DNA from: an uncultured Alphaproteobacteria bacterium | GTDB taxonomy: Bacteria > Pseudomonadota > Alphaproteobacteria > Thalassobaculales > Thalassobaculaceae | Direction of reading: 5' to 3' | Assembly (NCBI GenBank): GCA_902589475.1 | Contig: CACITD010000002.1 | Coordinates: forward strand, 1-64,000 | DNA length: 64,000 nucleotides | In this document: one piece after another, positions 1-8,588 of the stretch | Numbering within the stretch: position 1 is the first letter of the stretch | Layout: each line of letters opens with the position of its first letter | Notes under the pieces: generated by a model | Told to the model about the DNA's origin: nothing | Database searches by the model: none | What the model saw: the letters and a program-made list of their open reading frames with translations, nothing else | Program-made: the position numbers and the translations under genes

Positions 1-2
1 TT

Positions 3-390
3 AGACAGGCAGACGAGTTTTTGGGTGGCTTGGATATCATGGTTAATAATGCAGGCACTGCTGGTCCAACGGCTTTGATCGAAGATATTTCCTTGGAAGA
101 GTGGCATAATTGCCTAAATATAAATTTGACAAGTGCGTTCATGGGGACTCAACTTGCAATCCCACGTATTAAAGAGAGCGATAATCTAGGAGGTAGTATA
201 ATAAATTTATCTTCCGCTGCAGGTAAATTTGGCTTTCCTCTTCGCAGTCCCTATTCAGCAGCAAAATGGGCTATTGTGGGATTTACGCGAACGACAGCTT
301 TAGAAGTCGGTCAGTACCGAATAAGATGCAATTGTATACAGCCAGGCCCGGTCGAGGGAGACCGGATCGATCGCGTGATACAAGCGAAAG
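3..390 (+). pseudogene. SDR family oxidoreductase fragment (runs off left edge; C-terminus lost at ~390)
   Basis: In-frame from base 3; LDIMVNNAGTAGP, SSAAGKFGFPLRSPYSAAKWAIVGFTRTTALEV (YxxxK), CNCIQPGPVEGDRIDRVIQAKA. After ~390 the reading frame is the antisense of the next gene. Confidence 0.75.
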
Positions 391-1021
391 CTTGCATATT
401 GTTCCAAATACCTTTTACCACTTTTGGGTCGGGGTGGTTTGGAAACCAACCATCAAATTCATTCCCAACTCGGTTTACATTCGCTTCTGCATTTCCTCCA
501 ATCCATATAGGCGGACCTCCTTCCTGCACGGGCTCGGGACCCAAAACACCTTCTTCGACCTGCCATCTACCATCCCAATTAACAGGCTTTCCTCTCCATA
601 GCTCTCTGCAAAGTCGTAATCCTTCTAACATTCGGCCCACCCGCTTTTCCCAGGGAACGCCGGCTGATTTAAATTCCTGCTGAACGTTCGGAACGTTAGC
701 AGCTATGCCCACTCCTATTATTGTTCTACCATCAGAGACTTGGTCGAGCGTGGCGATTTGGTGTGCCATTACGACCGGGTTGCGTAAAGCGGGGATTAGG
801 ATTGCGGTGCCCAATTTTACATGATCCGTGCGACCTGCCACACCAGCTAATAATGTTAATGGTTCGTGACGAGGACGCGCTAAAAGAGAGTCGCCAACCC
901 AAATTGAGTCATAACCCAACCCTTCTGCTTTTTGCGCAAGTTTTAACAAAGGAGCTGCTTCTGGACGTCCCTCCATAACGCTCTCACGAGTTGGCAGGAG
1001 ATAACCGATTGGTATTCGCAT
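385..1021 (-). pseudogene. LLM-class (luciferase-like) flavin-dependent oxidoreductase, C-terminally truncated
   Basis: MRIPIGYLLPTRESV..LAQKAEGLGYDSIWVGDSLLARPRHEPLTLLAGVAGRT..GVGIAANVP..PPIWIGGNAEANVNRV; the last ~24 residues of the ORF are antisense SDR sequence. Confidence 0.75.
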
Positions 1022-1170
1022 AATGATTCCTCAGACTTGTGTTATTTGAACCAACGGTGAGTTTAGCCAAATTACATGGCTTCACAAGCGCTGATATTTT
1101 TGATACGCAAATCGTATAGATAAAACCCAAATTAAAAAAATATGAATAGCGTTTTGATTAAGGAAATATT

Positions 1171-2145
1171 ATGAGAGCAGTAGTAGTTACCGATCAAGCA
1201 GTAGAAGTGCAGGACGTAAAAAAACCCGAACCAAAACCAAACGAAGTATTGGTACAAGTTAGAGCATGCGGGTTAAACCGTGCTGATTTGATGGTAGCAG
1301 GTGGAATGGCCCATGGTGCAACCGGCGGCACAGGAACAATTGTTGGCATGGAGTTTTCCGGCGAAGTTGTGAGTCTTGGCTCTGAAGTAAAAAATTTCAA
1401 AGAGGGTGACCGTGTTATGTGCCATGGCACAGAAAGTTGGGCTGATTATGCCGTTGCAGACTGGGGTCGGACCGTTAAAATTCCCGATACTAACATGAGT
1501 TTTGAGCAAGCTGCTACGCTTCCTGTATCTTTATACACAATGCACAACGCAATTGTGACAAATGGCACTCTTCAATCTGGTGAAGCTGTCTTAATACAGG
1601 GTGCAAGTTCAGGCGTTGGATTAATGGCTCTTCAGATTGCAAAACTTAAAGGGGCTAGCCTTGTTATCGGAAGCTCAACAAATGAAGAGCGCCGAAATAG
1701 ATTGGCGGAATTTGGAGCAGACTTGGCGATCGATTCTCGAGATACAAATTGGGCTGACCAAGTACTAGACGCTACCGGAGGCAAAGGTGTAGATCTTATA
1801 ATCGACCAGCTATCCGGATATGTTGCCAACGACAACCTCAAAGCAACTGCAATTATGGGAAGAATAATTAACGTTGGGCGTCTTGGGGGCTTCAGCGGTG
1901 ATTTCGATTTTGACCTCCATGCAGCACGGCGTATTCAATACATCGGTGTAACGTTCCGAACTCGCTCTATTGATGAAATTCGGGCTATCACCAAGGCAGT
2001 GCAGGAGGATTTAGGTAGAGACCTAGGAGATGGAAAACTCGCACTACCCATTGACAGTAGTTTTGATATTGAAGATGTGAACGATGCACTCGCACGGATG
2101 AAAGCAAACGAACATTTTGGAAAAATCATCCTTACATTGAGTTAG
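1171..2145 (+). CDS. Zinc-type/quinone oxidoreductase-like MDR family protein
   Basis: GMEFSGEVVSLGSEVKNFKEGDRVM; GASSGVGLMALQIAKLKGA Rossmann motif; C-terminal DVNDALARMKANEHFGKIILT. Confidence 0.9.
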   Translation: MRAVVVTDQAVEVQDVKKPEPKPNEVLVQVRACGLNRADLMVAGGMAHGATGGTGTIVGMEFSGEVVSLGSEVKNFKEGDRVMCHGTESWADYAVADWGRTVKIPDTNMSFEQAATLPVSLYTMHNAIVTNGTLQSGEAVLIQGASSGVGLMALQIAKLKGASLVIGSSTNEERRNRLAEFGADLAIDSRDTNWADQVLDATGGKGVDLIIDQLSGYVANDNLKATAIMGRIINVGRLGGFSGDFDFDLHAARRIQYIGVTFRTRSIDEIRAITKAVQEDLGRDLGDGKLALPIDSSFDIEDVNDALARMKANEHFGKIILTLS

Positions 2146-2221
2146 AAAGACACAGCAATATAGCATGTGCGATCAAAACCATGCAGTTTTTTAGAAAGCT
2201 CGCGTGGCTTTGTCTAACTTT

Positions 2222-3127
2222 TTAATTATATAGTGATAACTTCTTTCTAAGGTCATACTGCGGGCGAAAGTTCAGGTTAATTTCTGCAAAAGAGAGGTCG
2301 TAAAGAGGTGCAAACGGATTATTTTTGTAGATCATTGGCGCTTTAATTTCTGGCTCCTTGCCTGACATCTTTTTTATCCTGGCTAGAGTGTCATCTGGAG
2401 CCAGTGTGTTTGGGCCCGATAAAAAATAGGGTCCAAGGCCTGGTTTTTCTAGATTAAGGGCATTCCTGTAGGCGATAGCCAAATCTCTAGGATCTATATA
2501 GTGCCACATTGCGCCTCCACCTGGAGGTTTGTGCCCGCCTTGAGTAGGGCCCGAATACCCTTCTGGATCTGCTGCACGAGCTATAACTTCTGTCTCAAGA
2601 TCAGGGTAGAGAACAAACACTGGACGCATTATAACAGCTTCAAAACTGCCACGATCTAGGAAACTTTTTGTCATCTCCTCACATAATTTTTTACTCAATG
2701 CGTATGGATCAGTAGGTCGGCAAATATGGCTTTCATCGACTGGTAGATAATCAGGAGCGATCATCGACCCAGATAAAACTGTATAACCTATAACTGAATC
2801 ACTGGATGTAACAATGACCCTCTTCACTCCCGCTTCTTCAGCGGCCTTAAGGACATTCCAAGTGCCCGTTACATTTGTGTGGATAATTTCCTCGTGGGTC
2901 CCACTCCAGATATTTGGAACCGCTGCTATTTGAATTACGGCATCCATTCCCTCACAAGCTCTTCTCACAGCCTTATAATTTAAAATTGTGTCCTGTATAT
3001 GCGGAAGCCCTTTTTTGTCCGGCAAAATATCGATACCATAGAGATCGTAATGACCGAGCAATTTATCAATTACATAACCTCCCATTAAGCCGCCCGCGCC
3101 CGTAACTAAAACTTTCCCTATACTCAT
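2222..3127 (-). CDS. NAD-dependent epimerase/dehydratase (extended SDR)
   Basis: VLVTGAGGLMGGYVIDKL, VTSSDSVIGY, DPYALSKKLCEEM. Confidence 0.88.
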   Translation of the reverse strand: MSIGKVLVTGAGGLMGGYVIDKLLGHYDLYGIDILPDKKGLPHIQDTILNYKAVRRACEGMDAVIQIAAVPNIWSGTHEEIIHTNVTGTWNVLKAAEEAGVKRVIVTSSDSVIGYTVLSGSMIAPDYLPVDESHICRPTDPYALSKKLCEEMTKSFLDRGSFEAVIMRPVFVLYPDLETEVIARAADPEGYSGPTQGGHKPPGGGAMWHYIDPRDLAIAYRNALNLEKPGLGPYFLSGPNTLAPDDTLARIKKMSGKEPEIKAPMIYKNNPFAPLYDLSFAEINLNFRPQYDLRKKLSLYN

Positions 3128-3277
3128 GGCCTGATCTCTCGCTTTTTTTTAGGTTATTTTTTTATAAACCTTACCTAATAAAATAAAGACAATCGAACCA
3201 AACGATAACTTTTTATATTTCGATCGTAAAATTATCGTTAATCTAAATCTAAAAATAGCAATACCAGGAGAAGATCT

Positions 3278-4438
3278 ATGTCTTCCATTAAAAAAATTTT
3301 AACCACGCATGCTGGTAGCCTTCCCCGCCCGAAACCTCTCACCCAACTCTATGCGGATAGAGTGGCCGGTCTCGAAATAGACGAGAGCATGTTGTCTGAT
3401 AGGGCCTTTCAAGCAACTAAATGGGTGATTGAACAGCAAAAAGCTGTTGGAATTGATTTGCCGAACAATGGAGAACAAGGCCGGGAGGCATTCTTCCTTT
3501 ATATTCAGCGTCGGATTAGGGGTTTTGGAGGAAAAGGAAAACGAAAACCTTGGGGAGACTTAATGGACTTCCCAGATTTTGCCAAATTTAGCCAAGCTAG
3601 CTTTGCAGAAAAAAAAATGGTTAGTAATAGAGAGCCTCCCGTTGCATTAGAAAAAATTTCGTATATCGCACCAGAAGAAAATTTGGCAGAGATTAACACG
3701 TTTAAAGATACACTTGCTCATGTTTGGCCCGAATGTACTTCTGCCTTCATAACAGCCCCTTCACCTGGAATGCTAGCTACCGCTATGCATAACCGTGCAT
3801 ATCCAAGTGACGGAGAGTATCTAGACGCACTTGGTGAAGCCGTCGCAGTTGAATACGAGGCTGCGATAACTAATGGACTAATACTTCAGATAGATGCGCC
3901 GGACCTCGCTATGGAACGGCATCTAACCTTTGCTAATAGATCTTTATCTGACTTTCTTAAATTTGCTGAAGAAGTGATTGAAAGGATAAACAGCGCTATT
4001 AAGGGTCTCCCCAAGGAAAAGCTAAGGCTGCACGTATGTTGGGGAAATTACGAAGGTCCTCATCATCTTGATGTACCTCTAAAAGAAGTACTTCCTATTA
4101 TCATCGAAGCAGATGTTGGAGGGATTATGCTTCCATTTGCCAATCCCAGGCACCAACACGAAATCGAAGTTCTTAAGGAAATACATCTAAAGCCAAAACA
4201 ATACCTCATTGCCGGCGTAATAGATACACTAACCAATTTTATAGAACACCCTGAAGTGATCGCGCAACGTCTAGAGCGTGCAGCCCAAGCGGTTGGTGAC
4301 GCCAGAAGGGTTCAAGCCGGAACAGACTGTGGATTTGATACTGCAGCGGGAATGGGTCGGGTAACGCAGGATATTGTTTGGGCAAAGCTTAAAGCAATGA
4401 GGGATGGAACCGACCTTGCATCAGACAGATTACTTTAG
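3278..4438 (+). CDS. MetE C-terminal-like (cobalamin-independent methionine synthase family) methyltransferase
   Basis: TTHAGSLPRP N-terminus; zinc-site motifs LRLHVCWGNYEGPH and QAGTDCGFDT; RBS AGGAGAAG upstream. Confidence 0.85.
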   Translation: MSSIKKILTTHAGSLPRPKPLTQLYADRVAGLEIDESMLSDRAFQATKWVIEQQKAVGIDLPNNGEQGREAFFLYIQRRIRGFGGKGKRKPWGDLMDFPDFAKFSQASFAEKKMVSNREPPVALEKISYIAPEENLAEINTFKDTLAHVWPECTSAFITAPSPGMLATAMHNRAYPSDGEYLDALGEAVAVEYEAAITNGLILQIDAPDLAMERHLTFANRSLSDFLKFAEEVIERINSAIKGLPKEKLRLHVCWGNYEGPHHLDVPLKEVLPIIIEADVGGIMLPFANPRHQHEIEVLKEIHLKPKQYLIAGVIDTLTNFIEHPEVIAQRLERAAQAVGDARRVQAGTDCGFDTAAGMGRVTQDIVWAKLKAMRDGTDLASDRLL

Positions 4439-4721
4439 TTATCTTCCTAATAAGGGTTGCTGATTTACCGCTAAAATAACAACGGCCTATGTTATAATGT
4501 AGGAGTAGAGATCCGTTTTTTTGCAGTATCAGGTTGGTCGTTGTTTTGAAATTTTTCTGTCGAAGGGAGAAATATTCTCAAACAATTTTTTAGTCAAACC
4601 TAGTTTGAAAAAGTGTTTAAACCCTCTCTTTGGAAAATATTTAACGCACCTAAGAAACAAGTCAACCAGCAATCTATCAGCTCAAATATAAAAAAGGAAC
4701 TTACATAAGACAAAAAACTAG

Positions 4722-4755
4722 TTGACGTGGCAACACTTGTTCAAGGTGTTATAGT
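4722..4755 (+). promoter_or_regulatory. Candidate promoter with long spacer and dyad upstream of the multidomain gene
   Basis: TTGACG (4722-4727), 19-bp spacer containing most of the imperfect dyad AACACTTGTTCAAGGTGTT (4732-4750), then TGTTAT (4747-4752) or TATAGT (4750-4755). Confidence 0.3.
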
Positions 4756-4817
4756 GCACATGGCTTTGCTTACTATTAAAAGACATTTTATCTCTATTGT
4801 TGGGGAATTAATCGGAA

Positions 4818-7800
4818 ATGGCTTCAGAACAGCAGAATTTAATAACACAAAAACATTGGGAAATGGTGCTGGATGCTATTCCAGAAATCAACCACGATGC
4901 CGCACAAGAAGACTTTCAAGTACTTTTTAGACATTCTCGTTTAAACGCTGGAGATATCCTTCCAGCCAACGGGTTATATGTAGTAATCGCAGGTGCGGTT
5001 AGCCTGAAATTAAATGATGAAGAGTTAATGAAGGCTGGCCCCTTAGATTATTTTTATGAGGAATATCTTTTACTCGACGAGTTAAATGTAGAAGTTAGCG
5101 CTACCGCCCTTGCAAGCACCGAGGTGGCGTTTTTATCAAAGGAAAAGTGGGATACTCTCGAGGCTAAGAAACGAGAAAGATGCCTATCTGTTTTCTTTGG
5201 GGATTTAATAAACATACACAAGCATGAATTTCAGCAGCCTATAAATAGTTGCAATATTACAGCAGCAGCACTTAGCTTAACAGGTCTGGGTTTTCCAACC
5301 GAAGTTGACGATATTTTCAAAAGTTGTGCACTTCCGGTTTCTTACGTTGTCAACGAAGGAATGACTATTGGTGAATTGTATGACGTAGCTTCAAGTCACA
5401 TCTTTGCAGAGGGCTTGAGGGACGAGGTAGGAGTGGAACTCTATTACTTTGACCGTGACGTAATTAATAATGAAGATCTATTCAAGGCCATCACTGAATC
5501 AAACCAAATTGGTGGCCGCAATGACATTCTTGTTGCGAATTTTGCTGTTGGACTGGCTCACGGAAACGAGAAACTAAAAGGCGGCCATTTTGCTTTAATA
5601 GCAAAATGCAACAAAAAGACGAAACTAGTCCATATGATGGATGTTCATCCCGAAAAATATGGCAAGATCTGGATTACATCAATCGACCGATTATACAATG
5701 CAATGACTGACCACGACACTAACGCTCATCGTGCTCGCGGCCTCATCAGATTTATTCGAAAGTCCGCTGTCGAAAACCGCCTTGATGCATTAGCTAAAAG
5801 CGATTGTTTTCCGGTAAACTGCACGCAATATATGGATCTAACACCAGAAAAAAGGCGGCATATTTTTGGTCGTGCTAGTTTAAACATGAATAGTCTCTAC
5901 GTTCTTTCTATGGGACTGAGCTTTCTAGATAAACACGCTATCGATGTCGATGAAATTTTAGCTGCAGCAAATATTTCCTACACGAAAGCACTTTCGATTG
6001 AAACAACAGCTAAACAACTAGCAGAAATTGCAAATGAATATTTAACGCACCAAGAATTTTCAGAGGTAGATTGTTCTTATCTTAACTTTGAAGCAGACGA
6101 GGAAAAAACCAAAGATGTTTGGTTCAAAGAGCAACTATTAAAAATTGCCAATAATCCAAACGCCCACATTTTAGTTAATATTAATTACAATGATGTTCTG
6201 GGTCATACCGCCATTGGAGAAGTAAGTAGTACTTATCGAGAAACCGCGCCCCTAACAGAATTTTGGGTCGCATGTATCGACTACTCCTATGAAACTGATG
6301 TTGTTATATTAGCTGATATGAGCGTAGCATCATCACAGATTTGGCGAGCTCCGAGGTCGAAGGTTTTTCGAGGAATAAAGGAAGCGGAAACACTTGGCTT
6401 AGTGCTTTTAGAAAAGGCAAACCCGGATGAAAATCCACTCGAATTCAACAACATAATAACCCAAAATAAATTAGTTCTATTCTACAATGATGACGACCCG
6501 TGGTCATATATGCTCAAAAGCGTAATGAGCAATATTGGTATCACTGAGATACATCTAGTAGACGTAAGCGGCTTGGATATGTACTCGCTGAATCTCAAAA
6601 AAAAGCTGGCTATTCACAGCGGCAAGGAACGGACGCCTTACTTATACTTTAAGGGTCAGTGCCTCGGGGAAGTCGATGATATTATAACGATGGTTAAAAA
6701 TGGCGACTTTCAAACACTCTTAAATGCTGAGGGCCTCTCGGTCTTGATGAGAAATGAAACACCAAGTCTTGATAATAATATTTTTAGTTATCCAAAAGGG
6801 GGGCTCGTAGAGCCAAGAGATGGAAAACATAATGTTTTATTATGCTGCTGCGGGTCTTCTGCTGCAGATAAAATCCCTGAGTTAGTTGAACGACTGGTTG
6901 ACGCTGGTCACAATGTTAAACTTGTTCCGACTAATTCTTCTGAAACATTTTTTAGAGATTTTGGGATGGAACGTATTCTCTCCAAAATTAAACCAAGTGA
7001 TATCTACAGAGATGATGACGAATGGAATTTCCGTTACACAGAATTTGGAATGCCAGTGCGAGCAGCTCATTTAGCACTTTGCGATTGGGCTGATTGTGTA
7101 GTGGTCGCACCTGTTTCTTGCAACTCAATGGGTAAAATAGCAAATGGTGTTGCGGATAACCTTCTCAGCTCTGTATTTGTTGCATGGCAATACCAACGAA
7201 AGCCCGTAATTTTATGTCCAGCGTGTAACACCAATATGTGGAATAATATTACAACCCAAAACAATGTTACTGCCCTCAAGCGTCTCGGTGCAACCATCGA
7301 GGGACCGCGTTCAGGTATTCTTTCAAACGGGCGGATGGGAACGGGAATGATGGCTAGCGTTGATGAAATTATTTCTACGCTAGAAACTGAGTTTTTAACT
7401 CTCGATGACAAAGCAAAAACAGTTATGCGTTGGGGAAAGGCCGCGGGTGAGTCCGCAGATCCCCTCAACTGGCGTAAAATATACAGAGCAATTGACGAGG
7501 ACATTGTTGGGGTAAATATTTTAGACGATGAAAACGCCGATTCGCTATTACATTATGCGGCTGGCGGCGAAGGAAAAGTCACCGAAAGTGGTATCGAGCG
7601 AGGTAGAGCCGCTATAGAACCAATGAAAGAACTTATAAAAAGAGGAATCAATATCAATTTAAGAAATGACCACTATTTCTCTCCGCTGCATGTTGCAATG
7701 AGCAGTGGTTCCTTACAAGCGGTAAATATTCTTTTAGATGCTGGCGCCGAAGTTTCCCATAGCCTAAAATTTATGGAAAACGCCGACATCCCAATAGAAA

Positions 7801-8384
7801 TAAAACAGAGGCTAAACCAATACTCGCAACAAAATAACATGAAGCCAGCCTCAACCGCCGATGGTGAAAAATATGGTCGTTTAGTTGAGACAGAAGATGT
7901 TCTTTATTTTACATACGGCAGTCTAAAAAAAGGCTTTCCGAATTTTAATGACCATGCAGATATCCTTAATAACTTCATCGGAGAGGCTAAAACCCGACAG
8001 TCTTTCCCTCTCGTCGTACCCTTTGAGCCAAGCTGTACGAATCCACATTGTCCCTATCTTCACAGGATGGCCGCTCTGCTAGATATTCGAGGGAAAGGTC
8101 ACAGAATTAGGGGGGAGTTATATAGGATTAAAAGCGACAACCTACAAAAACTCGATAAATTAGAGGGTTATGTAGGACCTAATATGGACGAAAATATTTA
8201 TCTAAGAAAAAAAATTACCGTGCTTTTAGATAACGACATATGTGAGGCCTATACCTACTTTATTGCAGATACCGAGACACATCTTGACTTCCTAAAGCAA
8301 GGAACAGCAGAGATGATCAATAACTATAGCTTGGATATGGCAAAAGGAGAACTCAAACCCGGCTGGGAGGAGCCCTCAAAGTAA
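4818..8384 (+). CDS. Multidomain protein: CAP-like sensor + phytochelatin synthase + degenerate PCS-like + Grx-like + HFCD flavoprotein (PPC decarboxylase/LanD-like) + ankyrin + gamma-glutamylcyclotransferase-like
   Basis: PCS: SCNITAAAL (C145), GGHFALIAK (H257), MMDVHPEKYGKIWI (D275). HFCD: AAHLALCDWADCVVVAPVSCNSMGKIANGVADNLL and PACNTNMWNN. GGCT: LYFTYGSLKKG, IRGELYRIKSDNLQKLDKLEGY. Ankyrin: FSPLHVAMSSGSLQAVNILLDAGAEV. GGGGA RBS upstream. Confidence 0.85.
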   Translation: MASEQQNLITQKHWEMVLDAIPEINHDAAQEDFQVLFRHSRLNAGDILPANGLYVVIAGAVSLKLNDEELMKAGPLDYFYEEYLLLDELNVEVSATALASTEVAFLSKEKWDTLEAKKRERCLSVFFGDLINIHKHEFQQPINSCNITAAALSLTGLGFPTEVDDIFKSCALPVSYVVNEGMTIGELYDVASSHIFAEGLRDEVGVELYYFDRDVINNEDLFKAITESNQIGGRNDILVANFAVGLAHGNEKLKGGHFALIAKCNKKTKLVHMMDVHPEKYGKIWITSIDRLYNAMTDHDTNAHRARGLIRFIRKSAVENRLDALAKSDCFPVNCTQYMDLTPEKRRHIFGRASLNMNSLYVLSMGLSFLDKHAIDVDEILAAANISYTKALSIETTAKQLAEIANEYLTHQEFSEVDCSYLNFEADEEKTKDVWFKEQLLKIANNPNAHILVNINYNDVLGHTAIGEVSSTYRETAPLTEFWVACIDYSYETDVVILADMSVASSQIWRAPRSKVFRGIKEAETLGLVLLEKANPDENPLEFNNIITQNKLVLFYNDDDPWSYMLKSVMSNIGITEIHLVDVSGLDMYSLNLKKKLAIHSGKERTPYLYFKGQCLGEVDDIITMVKNGDFQTLLNAEGLSVLMRNETPSLDNNIFSYPKGGLVEPRDGKHNVLLCCCGSSAADKIPELVERLVDAGHNVKLVPTNSSETFFRDFGMERILSKIKPSDIYRDDDEWNFRYTEFGMPVRAAHLALCDWADCVVVAPVSCNSMGKIANGVADNLLSSVFVAWQYQRKPVILCPACNTNMWNNITTQNNVTALKRLGATIEGPRSGILSNGRMGTGMMASVDEIISTLETEFLTLDDKAKTVMRWGKAAGESADPLNWRKIYRAIDEDIVGVNILDDENADSLLHYAAGGEGKVTESGIERGRAAIEPMKELIKRGININLRNDHYFSPLHVAMSSGSLQAVNILLDAGAEVSHSLKFMENADIPIEIKQRLNQYSQQNNMKPASTADGEKYGRLVETEDVLYFTYGSLKKGFPNFNDHADILNNFIGEAKTRQSFPLVVPFEPSCTNPHCPYLHRMAALLDIRGKGHRIRGELYRIKSDNLQKLDKLEGYVGPNMDENIYLRKKITVLLDNDICEAYTYFIADTETHLDFLKQGTAEMINNYSLDMAKGELKPGWEEPSK
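5220..5765 (+). other. Phytochelatin synthase (peptidase C83) domain with Cys/His/Asp triad, within 4818-8384
   Basis: Cys codon 5250-5252, His codon 5586-5588, Asp codon 5640-5642; His-Asp spacing of 18 residues equals that of AtPCS1 (His162/Asp180). Confidence 0.8.
5775..6420 (+). other. Second, degenerate PCS-like domain (nucleophile apparently lost), within 4818-8384
   Basis: LNMNSLYVLSMGL aligns with CGLASLSVVLNAL with Leu at the Cys position; LGHTAIGEVS and DVVILADMSVASSQIWRAP retain His and Asp. Confidence 0.5.
6465..6725 (+). other. Glutaredoxin-like domain without catalytic Cys, within 4818-8384
   Basis: NKLVLFYNDDDPWSYMLKSVM...ERTPYLYFKGQCLGEVDDIITM resembles Grx (TxPxxFxxGxxxGGxDD) with DPWS replacing CxxC/CGFS. 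Confidence 0.55.
6825..7400 (+). other. HFCD flavoprotein (PPC decarboxylase / LanD-like) domain, within 4818-8384
   Basis: Catalytic His codon 7068-7070 (RAAHLALCDWADCVVVAP), PVSCNSMGKIANGVADNLL (PxSANT-like), PACNTNMWNN (PxMNxxMW-like). Confidence 0.8.
7895..8350 (+). other. Gamma-glutamylcyclotransferase/AIG2-like domain, within 4818-8384
   Basis: VLYFTYGSLKKGFPNF...IRGELYRIKSDNLQKLDKLEGYVGPNMDENIYLRKKITV. Confidence 0.75.
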
Positions 8385-8588
8385 ATGAAGTTAATGAGTT
8401 TAACCCTGCTAAACTTGCCAAAATTTTCGGATCATTTTCTTAACGTCAATACAGCAAGCAAATAATTCCAAACTTAATTCTGGACAATAAAAATGCTAAA
8501 TGGAGGATGTTTCAAACTCTCACTAGTGCTGTGGTCCAGAAACTATGCTATTTTTCGACCAACTTAGCCTGTAATTGGAAGTAAGACC

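Noticed and set aside
4476-4498. ATAACA...TGTTAT hairpin and TATAAT-like box after the MetE-like gene
   Set aside because: Short 6-bp stem without a T-tract, and no convincing -35 at proper spacing; not enough for a terminator or promoter call.
4727-4930. 67-aa ORF overlapping the start of the multidomain gene
   Set aside because: Different frame from the conserved protein, no homology signal, and its start lies in the candidate promoter.
7067-7504. 145-aa ORF on the minus strand inside the multidomain gene
   Set aside because: Antisense to the strongly conserved HFCD domain; no recognisable motif. Treated as a shadow ORF, like the many other 60-140 aa antisense ORFs in the track (e.g. 14514-14915, 22127-22558, 37631-38050, 45022-45333).
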